Assembly (NCBI GenBank): GCA_015478655.1
Contig: JADMIJ010000029.1
Span: forward strand, 1-44,946
Reading direction: 5' to 3'
DNA from: Acidimicrobiales bacterium
GTDB lineage: Bacteria > Actinomycetota > Acidimicrobiia > Acidimicrobiales > RAAP-2
DNA length: 44,946 bases
This document shows, in pieces, positions 34,901 through 42,634 of this stretch (positions are counted from its first letter, which is position 1; each line of letters opens with the position of its first letter). Position numbers and translations under genes: made by a program. The notes below the pieces were generated by a model. It saw only the letters and a list, made by a program, of their open reading frames with translations, did no database searches and was not told where the DNA came from.

Positions 34901-35914
34901 GTGCCCATCCTGGAGCCCCGTCACGACCTGGCCCACCCCGTCGAGGGCGACACGGCCTGGAGTGAGTCGTACTACTTCAACGCCTACGACCCGGGCACCG
35001 ACTCGGGCTTCTTCACCCGGATCGGGATCCGCCCCAACGAGGGGACGATGGATGCCGGCATGTCGGTGTGGCTGCCGGGCGGCGACCTGGCCGAGTACCG
35101 GGCCGTCCGAGAGCAGCACGAGATGGTCGACACCGTGCTCGACGTGGGAGCCGTCCGCTACGAGATGCTCGAGGCGATGCAATCGTGGCGCATCACCGTG
35201 GACGCCGAGCTCAGCACCCGGCCCTGCACCCCCGGGGCGGGGATCACCGCGCCCGGGACGGACCATCCCGTGCACGTCGCCCTCGACGTGCGTTTCGAGG
35301 CGGTCACCCCGGCCATCGGCACCGACGGGCGACCCGGCGGCGGACCGCGCTCCGCCGCGGCCGCGGCCGCGGCCGGCACCGTGGGCAAGGGCCACCTCGA
35401 GCAGGCCGGTCGCTGGACCGGTTGGCTCGAAGTCGACGGCCGGCGCCACGCCTGGACCGCGGCCCATGGGAACCGCGACCGGTCGTGGGGGCCGCGCCGC
35501 TGGGGCGGGCCCAAGATGTGGCGCTGGTTCAGCATCAACGTCGGCGAGAGCATGCACTTCGGTGGTATCCGGCTGGGCACCGACGCCGGCGACCTCCACC
35601 GAGGGTGGGTATGGGATGGCGGTCGAGCCACCAGCGTCGCCGAGTGGCGCCTGCGCACCGAGCTGGCCGACGATGGCGTTACCCACAAGGTCGTGCACCT
35701 CCAGGTGCTCGACAAGGACGACCGGGCCTACGACCTGCGGGGCGACGTCCTGCGGGTTGCCGACATCGGCCGGGCCGGGGGCACCATGGTCAACGAGGGG
35801 TTGGCCCGGTGGACGTATGAGGACCCCGACGGAGTCGACCGCATCGGCTACGGCATCTGCGAGTACCTGCACCAGCTGGACGACGGCGGGAAGCCCGTCG
35901 TGGCCGTCGTCTAG
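34901..35914 (+). CDS. DUF7064/DUF7065-like lipocalin-type protein
   Basis: 337 residues from GTG 34901, two bases after the SDR stop. The chain is rich in beta strands, with W-E-S-Y-Y-F-N near the start and HGNRDRSWGPRRW (about 190-200), the RDxSWGxR motif of this family. A long Ala-rich linker (SAAAAAAAGTVG) splits the two halves. Members occur with terpenoid and steroid degradation genes in actinobacteria and sphingomonads. The family resembles CrtC/AttH hydratase-like lipocalins, so binding or hydration of a hydrophobic compound is possible. No experimental role is known to me. Confidence 0.7.
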   Translation: MPILEPRHDLAHPVEGDTAWSESYYFNAYDPGTDSGFFTRIGIRPNEGTMDAGMSVWLPGGDLAEYRAVREQHEMVDTVLDVGAVRYEMLEAMQSWRITVDAELSTRPCTPGAGITAPGTDHPVHVALDVRFEAVTPAIGTDGRPGGGPRSAAAAAAAGTVGKGHLEQAGRWTGWLEVDGRRHAWTAAHGNRDRSWGPRRWGGPKMWRWFSINVGESMHFGGIRLGTDAGDLHRGWVWDGGRATSVAEWRLRTELADDGVTHKVVHLQVLDKDDRAYDLRGDVLRVADIGRAGGTMVNEGLARWTYEDPDGVDRIGYGICEYLHQLDDGGKPVVAVV

Positions 35915-35928
35915 GTGGCCGTTGTTTA

Positions 35929-37293
35929 GTGGGACATGGCCATGACGAGGTTTCTGCCGTCCTCGGCCGGGCCCTCGGGGGGACCGTCGTCGGCCTGCGG
36001 CCGCTCTCCGGGGGCGCCTCGCGCATCACCAGCTCGTTCGATCTCGCCGTGGCCGACGGAACGGAGAAACCGCTCATCCTCCAACAGGACCGGGGCGACC
36101 GGACGGTGCCGAGTGGCCGGGTCCAGATCGAGGCGGCCCTGCTCGAGGCGGCCCGAGCCGCCGGTGTCCCCGTCGCCCGCGTCGTGGTGGCCGGAGGCAC
36201 CTCGGGCCTCCCCCCGGGCTGGTTGGTCGTCGATCGCCTCGAGGGGGAGACCATTCCCCGCAAGATCCTGCGAGATCCCGAATGGTCCGGTGCCCGGGCC
36301 GCCCTCACCGCCCAGTGCGGGCAGGCACTGGCCGCCATCCATTCCATCGACCCCGCCGCCATCGACGGGTTGCCTCCCCGAGACCCGCTGGCCGACCCCA
36401 TCCCCTACCTCGACGGGTTGGGCGAGGTCCGCCCAGCGCTCGAGCTGGGTGTGCGCTGGCTCGAAGCCCACCGCGGCCCCTCTGCGGCACGGGTCACCGT
36501 CCACGGTGACTTTCGCAACGGCAATCTGCTGGTCGGGCCCGACGGTCTCCGAGCCGTCCTCGACTGGGAACTGGCCCATGCCGGCGACCCGGCTGAGGAC
36601 ATCGGGTGGCTCTGCGCCCGGGCGTGGCGCTTCGGTGGGCCTGGCCGGGTCGGCGGGTTCGGTGACCTCCCCGCCCTGCTCGAGAGCTATGCCGCCGCTG
36701 GGGGCGATCCGATCGACCCGCATCGGGTGACGTGGTGGGAGGCCTACGCCGCGGTCAAGTGGGCGGTCATCTGCGCCCTGCAGGCCTCGGCCCACCTGAG
36801 CGGCGCCACCCGCTCCGTCGAGCTGGCCGCCATCGGCCGTCGGGTGTGCGAGAGCGAGTGGGATCTCTTCACCCTGCTCGGACTGGCCCCGGCCGTCCCC
36901 GATCCCACTCCGGCCGCAGGGTCGGCATCGCCGTCGCCGGTGATGGCACCCTTCGGCCGTCCGACGGCGGCCGACCTGGTCGAGGCGGTCCGGGAGTACC
37001 TCGAGCGGGACGTGATGGCCGGCAGCGAGGGTGGGGCGCGCTTCGCAGCGCTGGTGGCCCGTAACGCCCTGCAGACGGTCGAGCGTCAGCTGGAGCTGGG
37101 TGCGGCCATCGCCCAGGCTCATGTCAGGCGTCTGGCCTCACTCGGGTTCGACGATGACGCCGCCCTGGCAATGGCCATCCGATCGGGGACCTTCGACGAC
37201 GACTGGAGAGACCTCGGCGTGGCGCTGGCCACATCGGCCCGCGACCAGCTGCTGGTGGCCAACCCGTCCTACCTGGAGGACGCCACCACGTAG
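35929..37293 (+). CDS. Fused LvaA-LvaB-like hydroxyacyl-CoA kinase (APH domain plus DUF6285)
   Basis: 454 residues from GTG 35929. Residues 1-325 form an APH-type phosphotransferase: LSGGASRITSSFDL (nucleotide loop), VHGDFRNGNLLV (catalytic HGDxxxxN) and LDWELAHAGDPAEDIGWL (metal site). After a Pro/Ser linker (about 327-345), residues 346-445 match DUF6285: RPTAADLVEAVREYLERDV, ALVARNALQTVERQLELG and an ATSARDQLLVANPSYL end. In Pseudomonas putida, levulinate use needs LvaA (APH-type) and LvaB (DUF6285) as separate proteins that phosphorylate a 4-hydroxyacyl-CoA. Here they are one chain. This points to phosphorylation of a hydroxyacyl-CoA from the neighbouring oxidations. ACAD11 is an animal relative. 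Confidence 0.83.
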   Translation: MGHGHDEVSAVLGRALGGTVVGLRPLSGGASRITSSFDLAVADGTEKPLILQQDRGDRTVPSGRVQIEAALLEAARAAGVPVARVVVAGGTSGLPPGWLVVDRLEGETIPRKILRDPEWSGARAALTAQCGQALAAIHSIDPAAIDGLPPRDPLADPIPYLDGLGEVRPALELGVRWLEAHRGPSAARVTVHGDFRNGNLLVGPDGLRAVLDWELAHAGDPAEDIGWLCARAWRFGGPGRVGGFGDLPALLESYAAAGGDPIDPHRVTWWEAYAAVKWAVICALQASAHLSGATRSVELAAIGRRVCESEWDLFTLLGLAPAVPDPTPAAGSASPSPVMAPFGRPTAADLVEAVREYLERDVMAGSEGGARFAALVARNALQTVERQLELGAAIAQAHVRRLASLGFDDDAALAMAIRSGTFDDDWRDLGVALATSARDQLLVANPSYLEDATT

Positions 37294-37360
37294 CGGCGCG
37301 AGCCCCGCCCGCTAGGGCCGGCGATCACACGACCGGCACCGGTCACCACCGGTCGCGCCG

Positions 37361-38386
37361 TCATCCGAAGAAGACCTCGGCCTCAGCAAAGCGCTCGGGA
37401 GGCACCAACTTGAGCGCGGCAGTGGCCTCGGCCAGCGGGACGAGTTCGACCGAGGCCCCGTGCAGCGCCACCATCTGGCCGACGTTCCCGTCATGCAGGG
37501 CGTCCACGGCGGCCAGCCCGAACCGGGTGGCGAGGACCCGATCGAATGCGGTCGGGCTTCCGCCCCGCTGGACGTGACCGAGGACGGTGGCGCGCGCTTC
37601 CTGACCGGTCCGGTCGGCGATCTCCGACTCGAGCAGGTTTCCGATGCCCGACAGCCGCACATGGCCGAAGGCGTCCACCTCGCCCCCCCGACTGGGTAGC
37701 GTCCCCTCCACGGGAAGGGCTCCCTCGGCGACTACCACGATGGGGGCGTAGTGGCTGGCGAACCGGTGCTCGATGAACTCGCACACGGCGTCGATACGGA
37801 AGGGACGTTCGGGAATGAGGATCACGTTGGCCCCGCCGGCCAGGCCGGAGTGCAACGCGATCCAACCGGCATGTCGTCCCATGACCTCGACGATGAGGAC
37901 TCGGTGATGACTCTCCGCCGTCGTGTGCAACCGGTCGATGGCCTCGGTGGCAACGGTCACCGCCGTGTCGAAGCCGAACGTGTAGTCGGTGGCGCCAAGG
38001 TCGTTGTCGATGGTCTTGGGCACCCCGACGACGGGCAGTCCCGTGGTGGCGAGCTTGGTGGCGACGCTCAGGGTGTCCTCCCCTCCGACGACCACGAGTG
38101 CCTCCACCCCCAACCGGCGTACCGTGTCGAGCACCCGGCGCTCACCGTCGTCGGCCGAGTAGGGGTTGGTCCGACTGGACCCGAGGATGGTGCCTCCTCG
38201 CGGCAGGATGCCGCGAACGGCGGCCACGTCGAGCGTCATGGTGTCGCCCTCCAGGGGCCCACGCCAGCCGTCGCGGAACCCGACGAACTCATCGCCGTAG
38301 ACCTGGACCCCTTTCCGCACGATGGCGCGGATGACGGCGTTCAGACCCGGGCAGTCGCCGCCGCCAGTCAGGACCCCGATGCGCAC
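37361..38386 (-). CDS. 6-phosphofructokinase with PPi-type active-site residues
   Basis: 341 residues from GTG 38386, seven bases after a TACGCT -10 box, so leaderless. RIGVLTGGGDCPGLNAVIRA opens the first nucleotide site. VVGGEDTLSVA has Asp where ATP enzymes carry Gly (Mycobacterium PfkA reads GGEGT as I recall), and VPKTIDNDL has Lys in place of the Gly of bacterial ATP enzymes. The Asp/Lys pair is the PPi-dependent signature, as in the Amycolatopsis enzyme. Sugar-phosphate motifs EVMGRHAGWIAL and VLGHVQRGGSPTAFDR are intact. It would be reversible between fructose-6-P and fructose-1,6-bisP. ATP use cannot be fully excluded. Confidence 0.88.
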   Translation of the reverse strand: MRIGVLTGGGDCPGLNAVIRAIVRKGVQVYGDEFVGFRDGWRGPLEGDTMTLDVAAVRGILPRGGTILGSSRTNPYSADDGERRVLDTVRRLGVEALVVVGGEDTLSVATKLATTGLPVVGVPKTIDNDLGATDYTFGFDTAVTVATEAIDRLHTTAESHHRVLIVEVMGRHAGWIALHSGLAGGANVILIPERPFRIDAVCEFIEHRFASHYAPIVVVAEGALPVEGTLPSRGGEVDAFGHVRLSGIGNLLESEIADRTGQEARATVLGHVQRGGSPTAFDRVLATRFGLAAVDALHDGNVGQMVALHGASVELVPLAEATAALKLVPPERFAEAEVFFG

Positions 38387-38393
38387 GAGTGCG

Positions 38394-38399
38394 AGCGTA
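38394..38399 (-). promoter_or_regulatory. Leaderless -10 box of the phosphofructokinase gene
   Basis: Minus-strand TACGCT, seven bases before GTG 38386. No -35 box of note and no Shine-Dalgarno. Confidence 0.42.
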
Positions 38400-38450
38400 C
38401 CCAGGTCTTGCCGCCAAGGTGGCCTCGACGGGCCCAACGGGCTCGCCGTG

Positions 38451-38798
38451 TCAGGTTCGCTCCACGATGTAGAGGGTGTTCCCGTCCGGGTCGCGGAAGG
38501 AGAACATCGGCGGCACCCCGGGCCAGCGCAGTACCTCGGGATCGGCGTCGACCCCTCGGGCACCCAGGTCGGCATGGTCGGCGTCGGCATCCTCGGTCGT
38601 GAGGCGAATGCCGGTGTCGGTCCCCGACAGTTCGCCGGGCCGCCGGGGAGCGAGTGCAATGGTCGTCGCCGACCCGGGCGGCGCCACTTCGATCCAGCGA
38701 TCTCCATCACCGAAGGGAACGTCCAGGCGCTTCTCGAAACGTTGGCGACCGTCGGGTGGTGAACGCCTGACCACGCCGTTGCTTCCAAGACAGGTCAC
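38451..38798 (-). pseudogene. N-terminally broken VOC (glyoxalase/bleomycin-resistance fold) gene
   Basis: The frame ending at 38451 has a typical VOC second half, from RFEKRLDVPFGDGDRWIEVAPPG to PPMFSFRDPDGNTLYIVERT, including the final metal Glu. The expected start (strand 1 with DxxxAxxFYxxxLGF) is absent. Upstream the frame reads VVRRSPPDGRQ, unlike the family, while another frame shows TSIIVWCSDLSW, similar to a VOC start. This suggests one or two frameshifts, or a small deletion, near 38740-38800. The next gene upstream is an intact VOC protein 60 bp away. An assembly error is possible. Confidence 0.55.
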
Positions 38799-38858
38799 TG
38801 CACCACACGATGATGGAGGTCGGTGATGATGGAGGCCGGCGCAGAGACGCTCGGCGGC

Positions 38859-39326
38859 TCAGCCGCCGGACATGGCCTCGGCAGCCCGTTTCTCCATCTC
38901 TGCGGGCGGCACGTCCTCGACGTGGGAGGCAACGGTCCAACGGTGCCCGTAGGGGTCCTCGAACTGCCCCGATCGATCGCCGTAGAACTGGTTCTGCACG
39001 GCGTGGATCTCGGTGGCCCCGGCTCCGAGGGCGGTGGCGAACGTCTTGTCCACATCCTCGACGTAGACCATCACGGTGACCGGCGTCCCGCCCAGAGCCT
39101 TGGGGCTCGGGGCACTCATGCCGGGGAACTCATCCGCCAGCATGAGCACGGAGTCGCCGATCTGCAATTCGGCGTGTCCCACCTTGCCGTCGGGCCCACC
39201 CATCCGGAGGCGTTCCTCGGCGCCGAGCACGGTCCGGTAGAAGTCGATTGCGGCTGCAGCTCCGTCGATGGACAGATAGGCCATCACCTGGGGATACCCG
39301 TCCGGGATGGGCTTCACATCGGCCAT
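38859..39326 (-). CDS. VOC-family protein, PhnB-like
   Basis: 155 residues. ATG 39326 follows a perfect AAGGAGGT with 7 nt spacing, the strongest ribosome site in the window. YPQVMAYLSIDGAAAAIDFYRTVLGAEERLRM is the first beta-alpha-beta unit, GHAELQIGDSVLMLADEFPGM is the PhnB-type centre, and YGDRSGQFEDPYGHRWTVASHVEDV is the second unit with the D-P-x-G-H-x-W ending. PhnB-like proteins are glyoxalase-fold proteins of unclear function, often antibiotic-binding or cytosolic metal-binding. High translation is likely from the ribosome site and promoter. Confidence 0.9.
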   Translation of the reverse strand: MADVKPIPDGYPQVMAYLSIDGAAAAIDFYRTVLGAEERLRMGGPDGKVGHAELQIGDSVLMLADEFPGMSAPSPKALGGTPVTVMVYVEDVDKTFATALGAGATEIHAVQNQFYGDRSGQFEDPYGHRWTVASHVEDVPPAEMEKRAAEAMSGG

Positions 39327-39365
39327 GATCACTACCTCCTTGGCAAACATATGTTCGATTCCACG

Positions 39366-39394
39366 ATGGTAACGAATTGCTCGACAGCTTACAA
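39366..39394 (-). promoter_or_regulatory. Promoter of the PhnB-like gene
   Basis: TTGTAA (39389-39394), a 17-bp spacer and TACCAT (39366-39371). The transcript would start near 39360 and carry a leader of about 33 bases ending in AAGGAGGT. Confidence 0.55.
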
Positions 39395-39445
39395 GGGGGC
39401 AACTCGTCAGCGCCGCGCCCGAAGCCCCCACCGCTCCGGTTCGAG

Positions 39446-39955
39446 TCAGGGTGTCGGCGGGTCGAAGACGAAGCGGGTCGGCGAGCCGGTGAAGTCGTGG
39501 GAGTCCAGTGCGAACACCCACTCCGGGCGCACGGCGAAGACGCTGTTGGACGCCGGGTCCACCATCTCCATGCCGTAGGCGGTTCCGTACTTGGCGTTCT
39601 CCGCGGCCAGCATGCTCTCGAGGGCGCTCTGGTCGATGATCCGCTGGGCCCGACCCTGCACCACCACCGGTTCGAGCGGGTCCTCGGTCGACACTGTGCA
39701 GCGGGGCTCCTGGGCCAAGGTGCGCGCCTTGCGCGACCCGTTGGCACTGCTGAACCAGAGCCTGTCCTCATGCCAGACCGCCCACACCGGCATCAGGTGA
39801 GGAGGACCCGAAGGAGTCACCGTCGCCAACCAGTAGTCGTGGGAACGGACCAGCCGCTCCTCCACCCACGACCACGGGAGGAGGCCTGTCCCCTCCTCGG
39901 GCGGCAACATCCCGTAGCCCGGCATGTAGGGCCTGGTGACCGTCGCTTCCCTCAT
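39446..39955 (-). CDS. PNPOx-fold (pyridoxamine 5'-phosphate oxidase-like) flavin/F420 protein
   Basis: 169 residues from ATG 39955 (ATG 39958 adjacent); TAGCTT lies seven bases before 39955, favouring that start. The split-barrel fold is indicated by RPYMPGYGMLPPEEGTGLLPWSWVEERLVRSHDYWLATVTPSGPPHLMPVWAVWHEDRLWF in outline (start near 5). RKARTLAQEPRCTVS and FALDSHDFTGSPTRFVFD follow, a pattern usual for actinobacterial FDOR-type proteins. Such proteins bind F420, FMN, FAD or heme. Oxidoreductase activity on a small molecule is likely; the cofactor is not clear. Confidence 0.82.
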   Translation of the reverse strand: MREATVTRPYMPGYGMLPPEEGTGLLPWSWVEERLVRSHDYWLATVTPSGPPHLMPVWAVWHEDRLWFSSANGSRKARTLAQEPRCTVSTEDPLEPVVVQGRAQRIIDQSALESMLAAENAKYGTAYGMEMVDPASNSVFAVRPEWVFALDSHDFTGSPTRFVFDPPTP

Positions 39956-40045
39956 CATCGGGAAGCTACCAAACCGTCGGTACCGACAGCCGACGCCTCC
40001 ATCCGGCCCTTGCCCTCCCCGATCTCCTGGCTGCGGCCCGTCCTC

Positions 40046-40750
40046 TCAAGGGGCAGGAGACGGGCCGTAGATGGCCCGCATGCAGACTGCGGCCAGGGTG
40101 TCGGCCATCCGGGCGTCAGCTTCTTCCGAGGGTTGCGAGAGGGAGAGGTCGTAGCCGCAGCGCCACATCATGCTCATCAGCGTGACGGCAAGATCGCGGG
40201 CGCTCGGAGGACCCGGTAGGGCCCGCCCGGCCCGGCGATCGGCTTCGATCGACTCGGCGAAGGCGTCTGCGATCCGTCCGGTGACCTCGTTCCAGAAGGC
40301 GCGGTGCTCCGGGTCGGACTCCCCCAGCGTGACCATGGCCCGCAACAGCGGGCCCTCTCGGCGCCAGCGCTGCATGTAGGCGCTGGCGATGCGGTGGAGC
40401 ACCGCTGCGGGCCCGTCCTGGTTGTCGTCGATCGACAAGACGGCGGTGTCGAAGAGGTCCTGGGTGACCCGTTCGGCCAGCGCCCGGACGACGGCGTCGC
40501 GTGAGTCGAAGTAGAAATAGAAGGTCGGGCGCGAAATGTTGGCACCGGCGGCAAGCTCACCGATGGTGATCTCCCCGATCGGCTTGACCGCCAACAGCTC
40601 CCACGCGCACGCCAAGATCGCCGCCTCCCGGACATCGCCGCGGCTCTGCGCCCGGCGGCGCCCGGACCCCCGGGGGCCGTGCTCCTTGGCCGATTGGACG
40701 TTCGGAATGGTGGACCCCCTCTTACCCGGCCGGTTCCCGGGCCACTCCAC
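40046..40750 (-). CDS. TetR-family regulator, EthR-like
   Basis: 234 residues from GTG 40750, the only start codon ahead of the DNA-binding domain; the first 35 residues are Arg/Gly-rich and not conserved. The HTH is EAAILACAWELLAVKPIGEITIGELAAGANISRPTFYFYFDSRDAVVRALAERV in outline (about 41-95), with SRPTFYFYF typical of EthR relatives. The C-terminal helices contain WNEVTGRIADAFAESI and DLAVTLMSMMWRCGYDLSLSQ, forming a ligand pocket. It may act on the divergent operator at 33998-34019 or on the repeat at 42589-42603; neither link is shown. Confidence 0.88.
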   Translation of the reverse strand: MEWPGNRPGKRGSTIPNVQSAKEHGPRGSGRRRAQSRGDVREAAILACAWELLAVKPIGEITIGELAAGANISRPTFYFYFDSRDAVVRALAERVTQDLFDTAVLSIDDNQDGPAAVLHRIASAYMQRWRREGPLLRAMVTLGESDPEHRAFWNEVTGRIADAFAESIEADRRAGRALPGPPSARDLAVTLMSMMWRCGYDLSLSQPSEEADARMADTLAAVCMRAIYGPSPAP

Positions 40751-40814
40751 GCCGGTGCCCCACCGCTGCGGCCGGGAACTCGGGCACCGGTGGTCGGTGC
40801 CGACTCCGGACCAC

Positions 40815-42401
40815 CTAGAGCCCCGGAAGGTCGAGCGTGGCCAGCGACTGACTCGGGACTCGGCTCAGGTCGAGGGCCATCTGCGTGAAGGAGACAGCTT
40901 GGCGGCGCATGCGGACGAAGTCGCACTTGTTTGTCGTCGGTATGCCCCAGTTGAGCAGATAGGTGGGCCCGGTGATGTAGTTGACCGTCGGAAGGTGGCC
41001 ATCGGTCCACAGCTGCGTTCCCTCGCCGGGCCATCCGAACCCGTTGGGGCTGCCGGGTGCAGGAACATAGGGTCGCAGTACCAGAGCCGGCCCGGCTCCG
41101 GCGCGGCGGATGGCAGCCAGGGACGCATCCACCAGCGCCCTGTTTTCCGGGACGAACATGACGCCCAGCTCGTGCCGGCCGGTGAGGGCCATGGTCCCGT
41201 CGGGCTGGCTGTCCCACTCCAGGGCGCCCAGATGTTCGAGTGTGACTCCGCAGACCGCCTGGCGGAGGGTGGAGTCCCGATGCTCGGCCGCGAAGGTCTT
41301 CTGGCCGATGCCCCCGTAGAAGTGGCCGGTCGTGAGCGACACCACCAACGTGCGGGGCAGCGAGGCCTTCGGCAGCCGGGTCAGGTATTGACACATGGCG
41401 ACGATGGTGTTGGGCCCGTTGTCCTCGACCGCGTTGGGCCCGTCCGTGTGCGAGTTGAGGATCACCGTCTGGGGGCTGCGGCCCTCGATGACGCCGACCA
41501 CGTTGCGGCTCACCATGCGCTCGGTGGCGGAGTCGAGGGTGAGGCGCACCGACACGTTGGAGGTGGCCAGCCCCTCGAGGTGCCGGCCGGTCGGCCCGTC
41601 CACGAACACGCCCGGGGTGGTCCGAATGACGCCGTCGTAGGGGTAGTAGGAACCGTGGGCGCCCGCGGCGGGGAGATCGATGACGGCCACGGCCCCCACG
41701 GCTCCGCTGGCCGGCAGGGCATCGAGGAGCGAGATGAGGCCGGTGATGCCGGTCCACGGTCGCGAGTACTGACCGGCGGGGTCGATGAGGTGCTGTGGAT
41801 CGTAGGTGCCGTAAGCAATCGACTCCATCGTCGAGTGAGGAGTCGATGTCACCGGCACCCTCAGCAATGCGACCTTCCCGGCCAGTGAACCCGGGGCCGG
41901 CATCTGGCCCGCCGGCACGATGGCCAGGGGCCCCTCGACACCTCCCGGTGGTGTGCCCCCGGAGTAGGGGATGTAGGAGGCCGTGCCGATCGGGCCGGCA
42001 CCCGACGGCCCCGTGACTTCGAGCGACCAGTGCGTCGCCGACCACCGGTCGAGGGGAACCGGTTCGGTATGGACGTGCTTCACCCCGACCTGTTTCAATC
42101 GGCTCACCAGCTGGTCCACGTACCGCTCGTGCACCGGCGCGCCCGTGGCGCGCATCCCCATCGAGTCCAGCTGTTCGTGCCAGGCCTTCATCTGGGCGAC
42201 CGGCAAGAACTGAGCGGCGTCCACCGTTCCGGCGTCGCGAGGTCCGAGGCCGCGTGTCGGCCATGCCGTCGGAGGCCCATCGGCGTGCGCGGCGCCGGCA
42301 GTGGCCAGGCCGACAGCGGCCGACCCGGCGAGCGCTCCCGCTCCGAGCAGCACGCGGCGACGGGAGATCCGGGGCGGATCACCAGGTCCGTCGGTGGTCA
42401 A
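40815..42401 (-). CDS. Tat-exported M28-like (zinc peptidase fold) protein with altered active site
   Basis: 528 residues from TTG 42401. The Tat signal is SRRRVLLGAGALAG (RRxxL) with an A-x-A end near 37-39. The M28-type core includes ILNSHTDGPNAVEDNGPN, giving His and Asp for zinc and the bridging D. The usual catalytic Glu-Glu is replaced by TTGHFYGG, and the next ligand strand reads TLEHLGALEWD. A final TVNYITGPTYLLNWG supplies no His. A PA-like insertion (160-290) lies in between. It may be a hydrolase with a changed metal site, an amidase, or a binding protein. Divergent from the PhyH gene. Confidence 0.75.
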   Translation of the reverse strand: MTTDGPGDPPRISRRRVLLGAGALAGSAAVGLATAGAAHADGPPTAWPTRGLGPRDAGTVDAAQFLPVAQMKAWHEQLDSMGMRATGAPVHERYVDQLVSRLKQVGVKHVHTEPVPLDRWSATHWSLEVTGPSGAGPIGTASYIPYSGGTPPGGVEGPLAIVPAGQMPAPGSLAGKVALLRVPVTSTPHSTMESIAYGTYDPQHLIDPAGQYSRPWTGITGLISLLDALPASGAVGAVAVIDLPAAGAHGSYYPYDGVIRTTPGVFVDGPTGRHLEGLATSNVSVRLTLDSATERMVSRNVVGVIEGRSPQTVILNSHTDGPNAVEDNGPNTIVAMCQYLTRLPKASLPRTLVVSLTTGHFYGGIGQKTFAAEHRDSTLRQAVCGVTLEHLGALEWDSQPDGTMALTGRHELGVMFVPENRALVDASLAAIRRAGAGPALVLRPYVPAPGSPNGFGWPGEGTQLWTDGHLPTVNYITGPTYLLNWGIPTTNKCDFVRMRRQAVSFTQMALDLSRVPSQSLATLDLPGL

Positions 42402-42588
42402 GGGCCGTCAATCCCCCCTGGCGGCGGGCGCACTCAGGATCTGGTCCCTGCCAAGCCGGTTGTCGGCCATCGCCATGCGCTGCTCCCCGGTTGCTCTCGA
42501 TCCTCGACCTGCGCCTGCGTCGACTCTGGCCCTTCCCACCGACCCTCGGCGCCGACGGACACCACCGTAAACAGACTGACGATAGAAG

Positions 42589-42628
42589 TCAACACTCTGT
42601 TGATTCTGATCGGATCGGCCGTTACCAT
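42589..42628 (+). promoter_or_regulatory. PhyH gene promoter with an inverted repeat on its -35 box
   Basis: TTGATT (42600-42605), a 17-bp spacer and TACCAT (42623-42628), then six bases to ATG 42635. TCAAC-ACTCT-GTTGA (42589-42603) is a perfect 5-5-5 repeat, its right arm overlapping the -35. A repressor there would block transcription. Confidence 0.6.
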
Positions 42629-42634
42629 CGCCGG

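Noticed and set aside
40177..42264. A 695-residue frame across the M28-like and TetR genes
   Set aside because: It spans two genes with recognisable domains in other frames and has only Arg/Pro/Gly-rich sequence, so it is a shadow.
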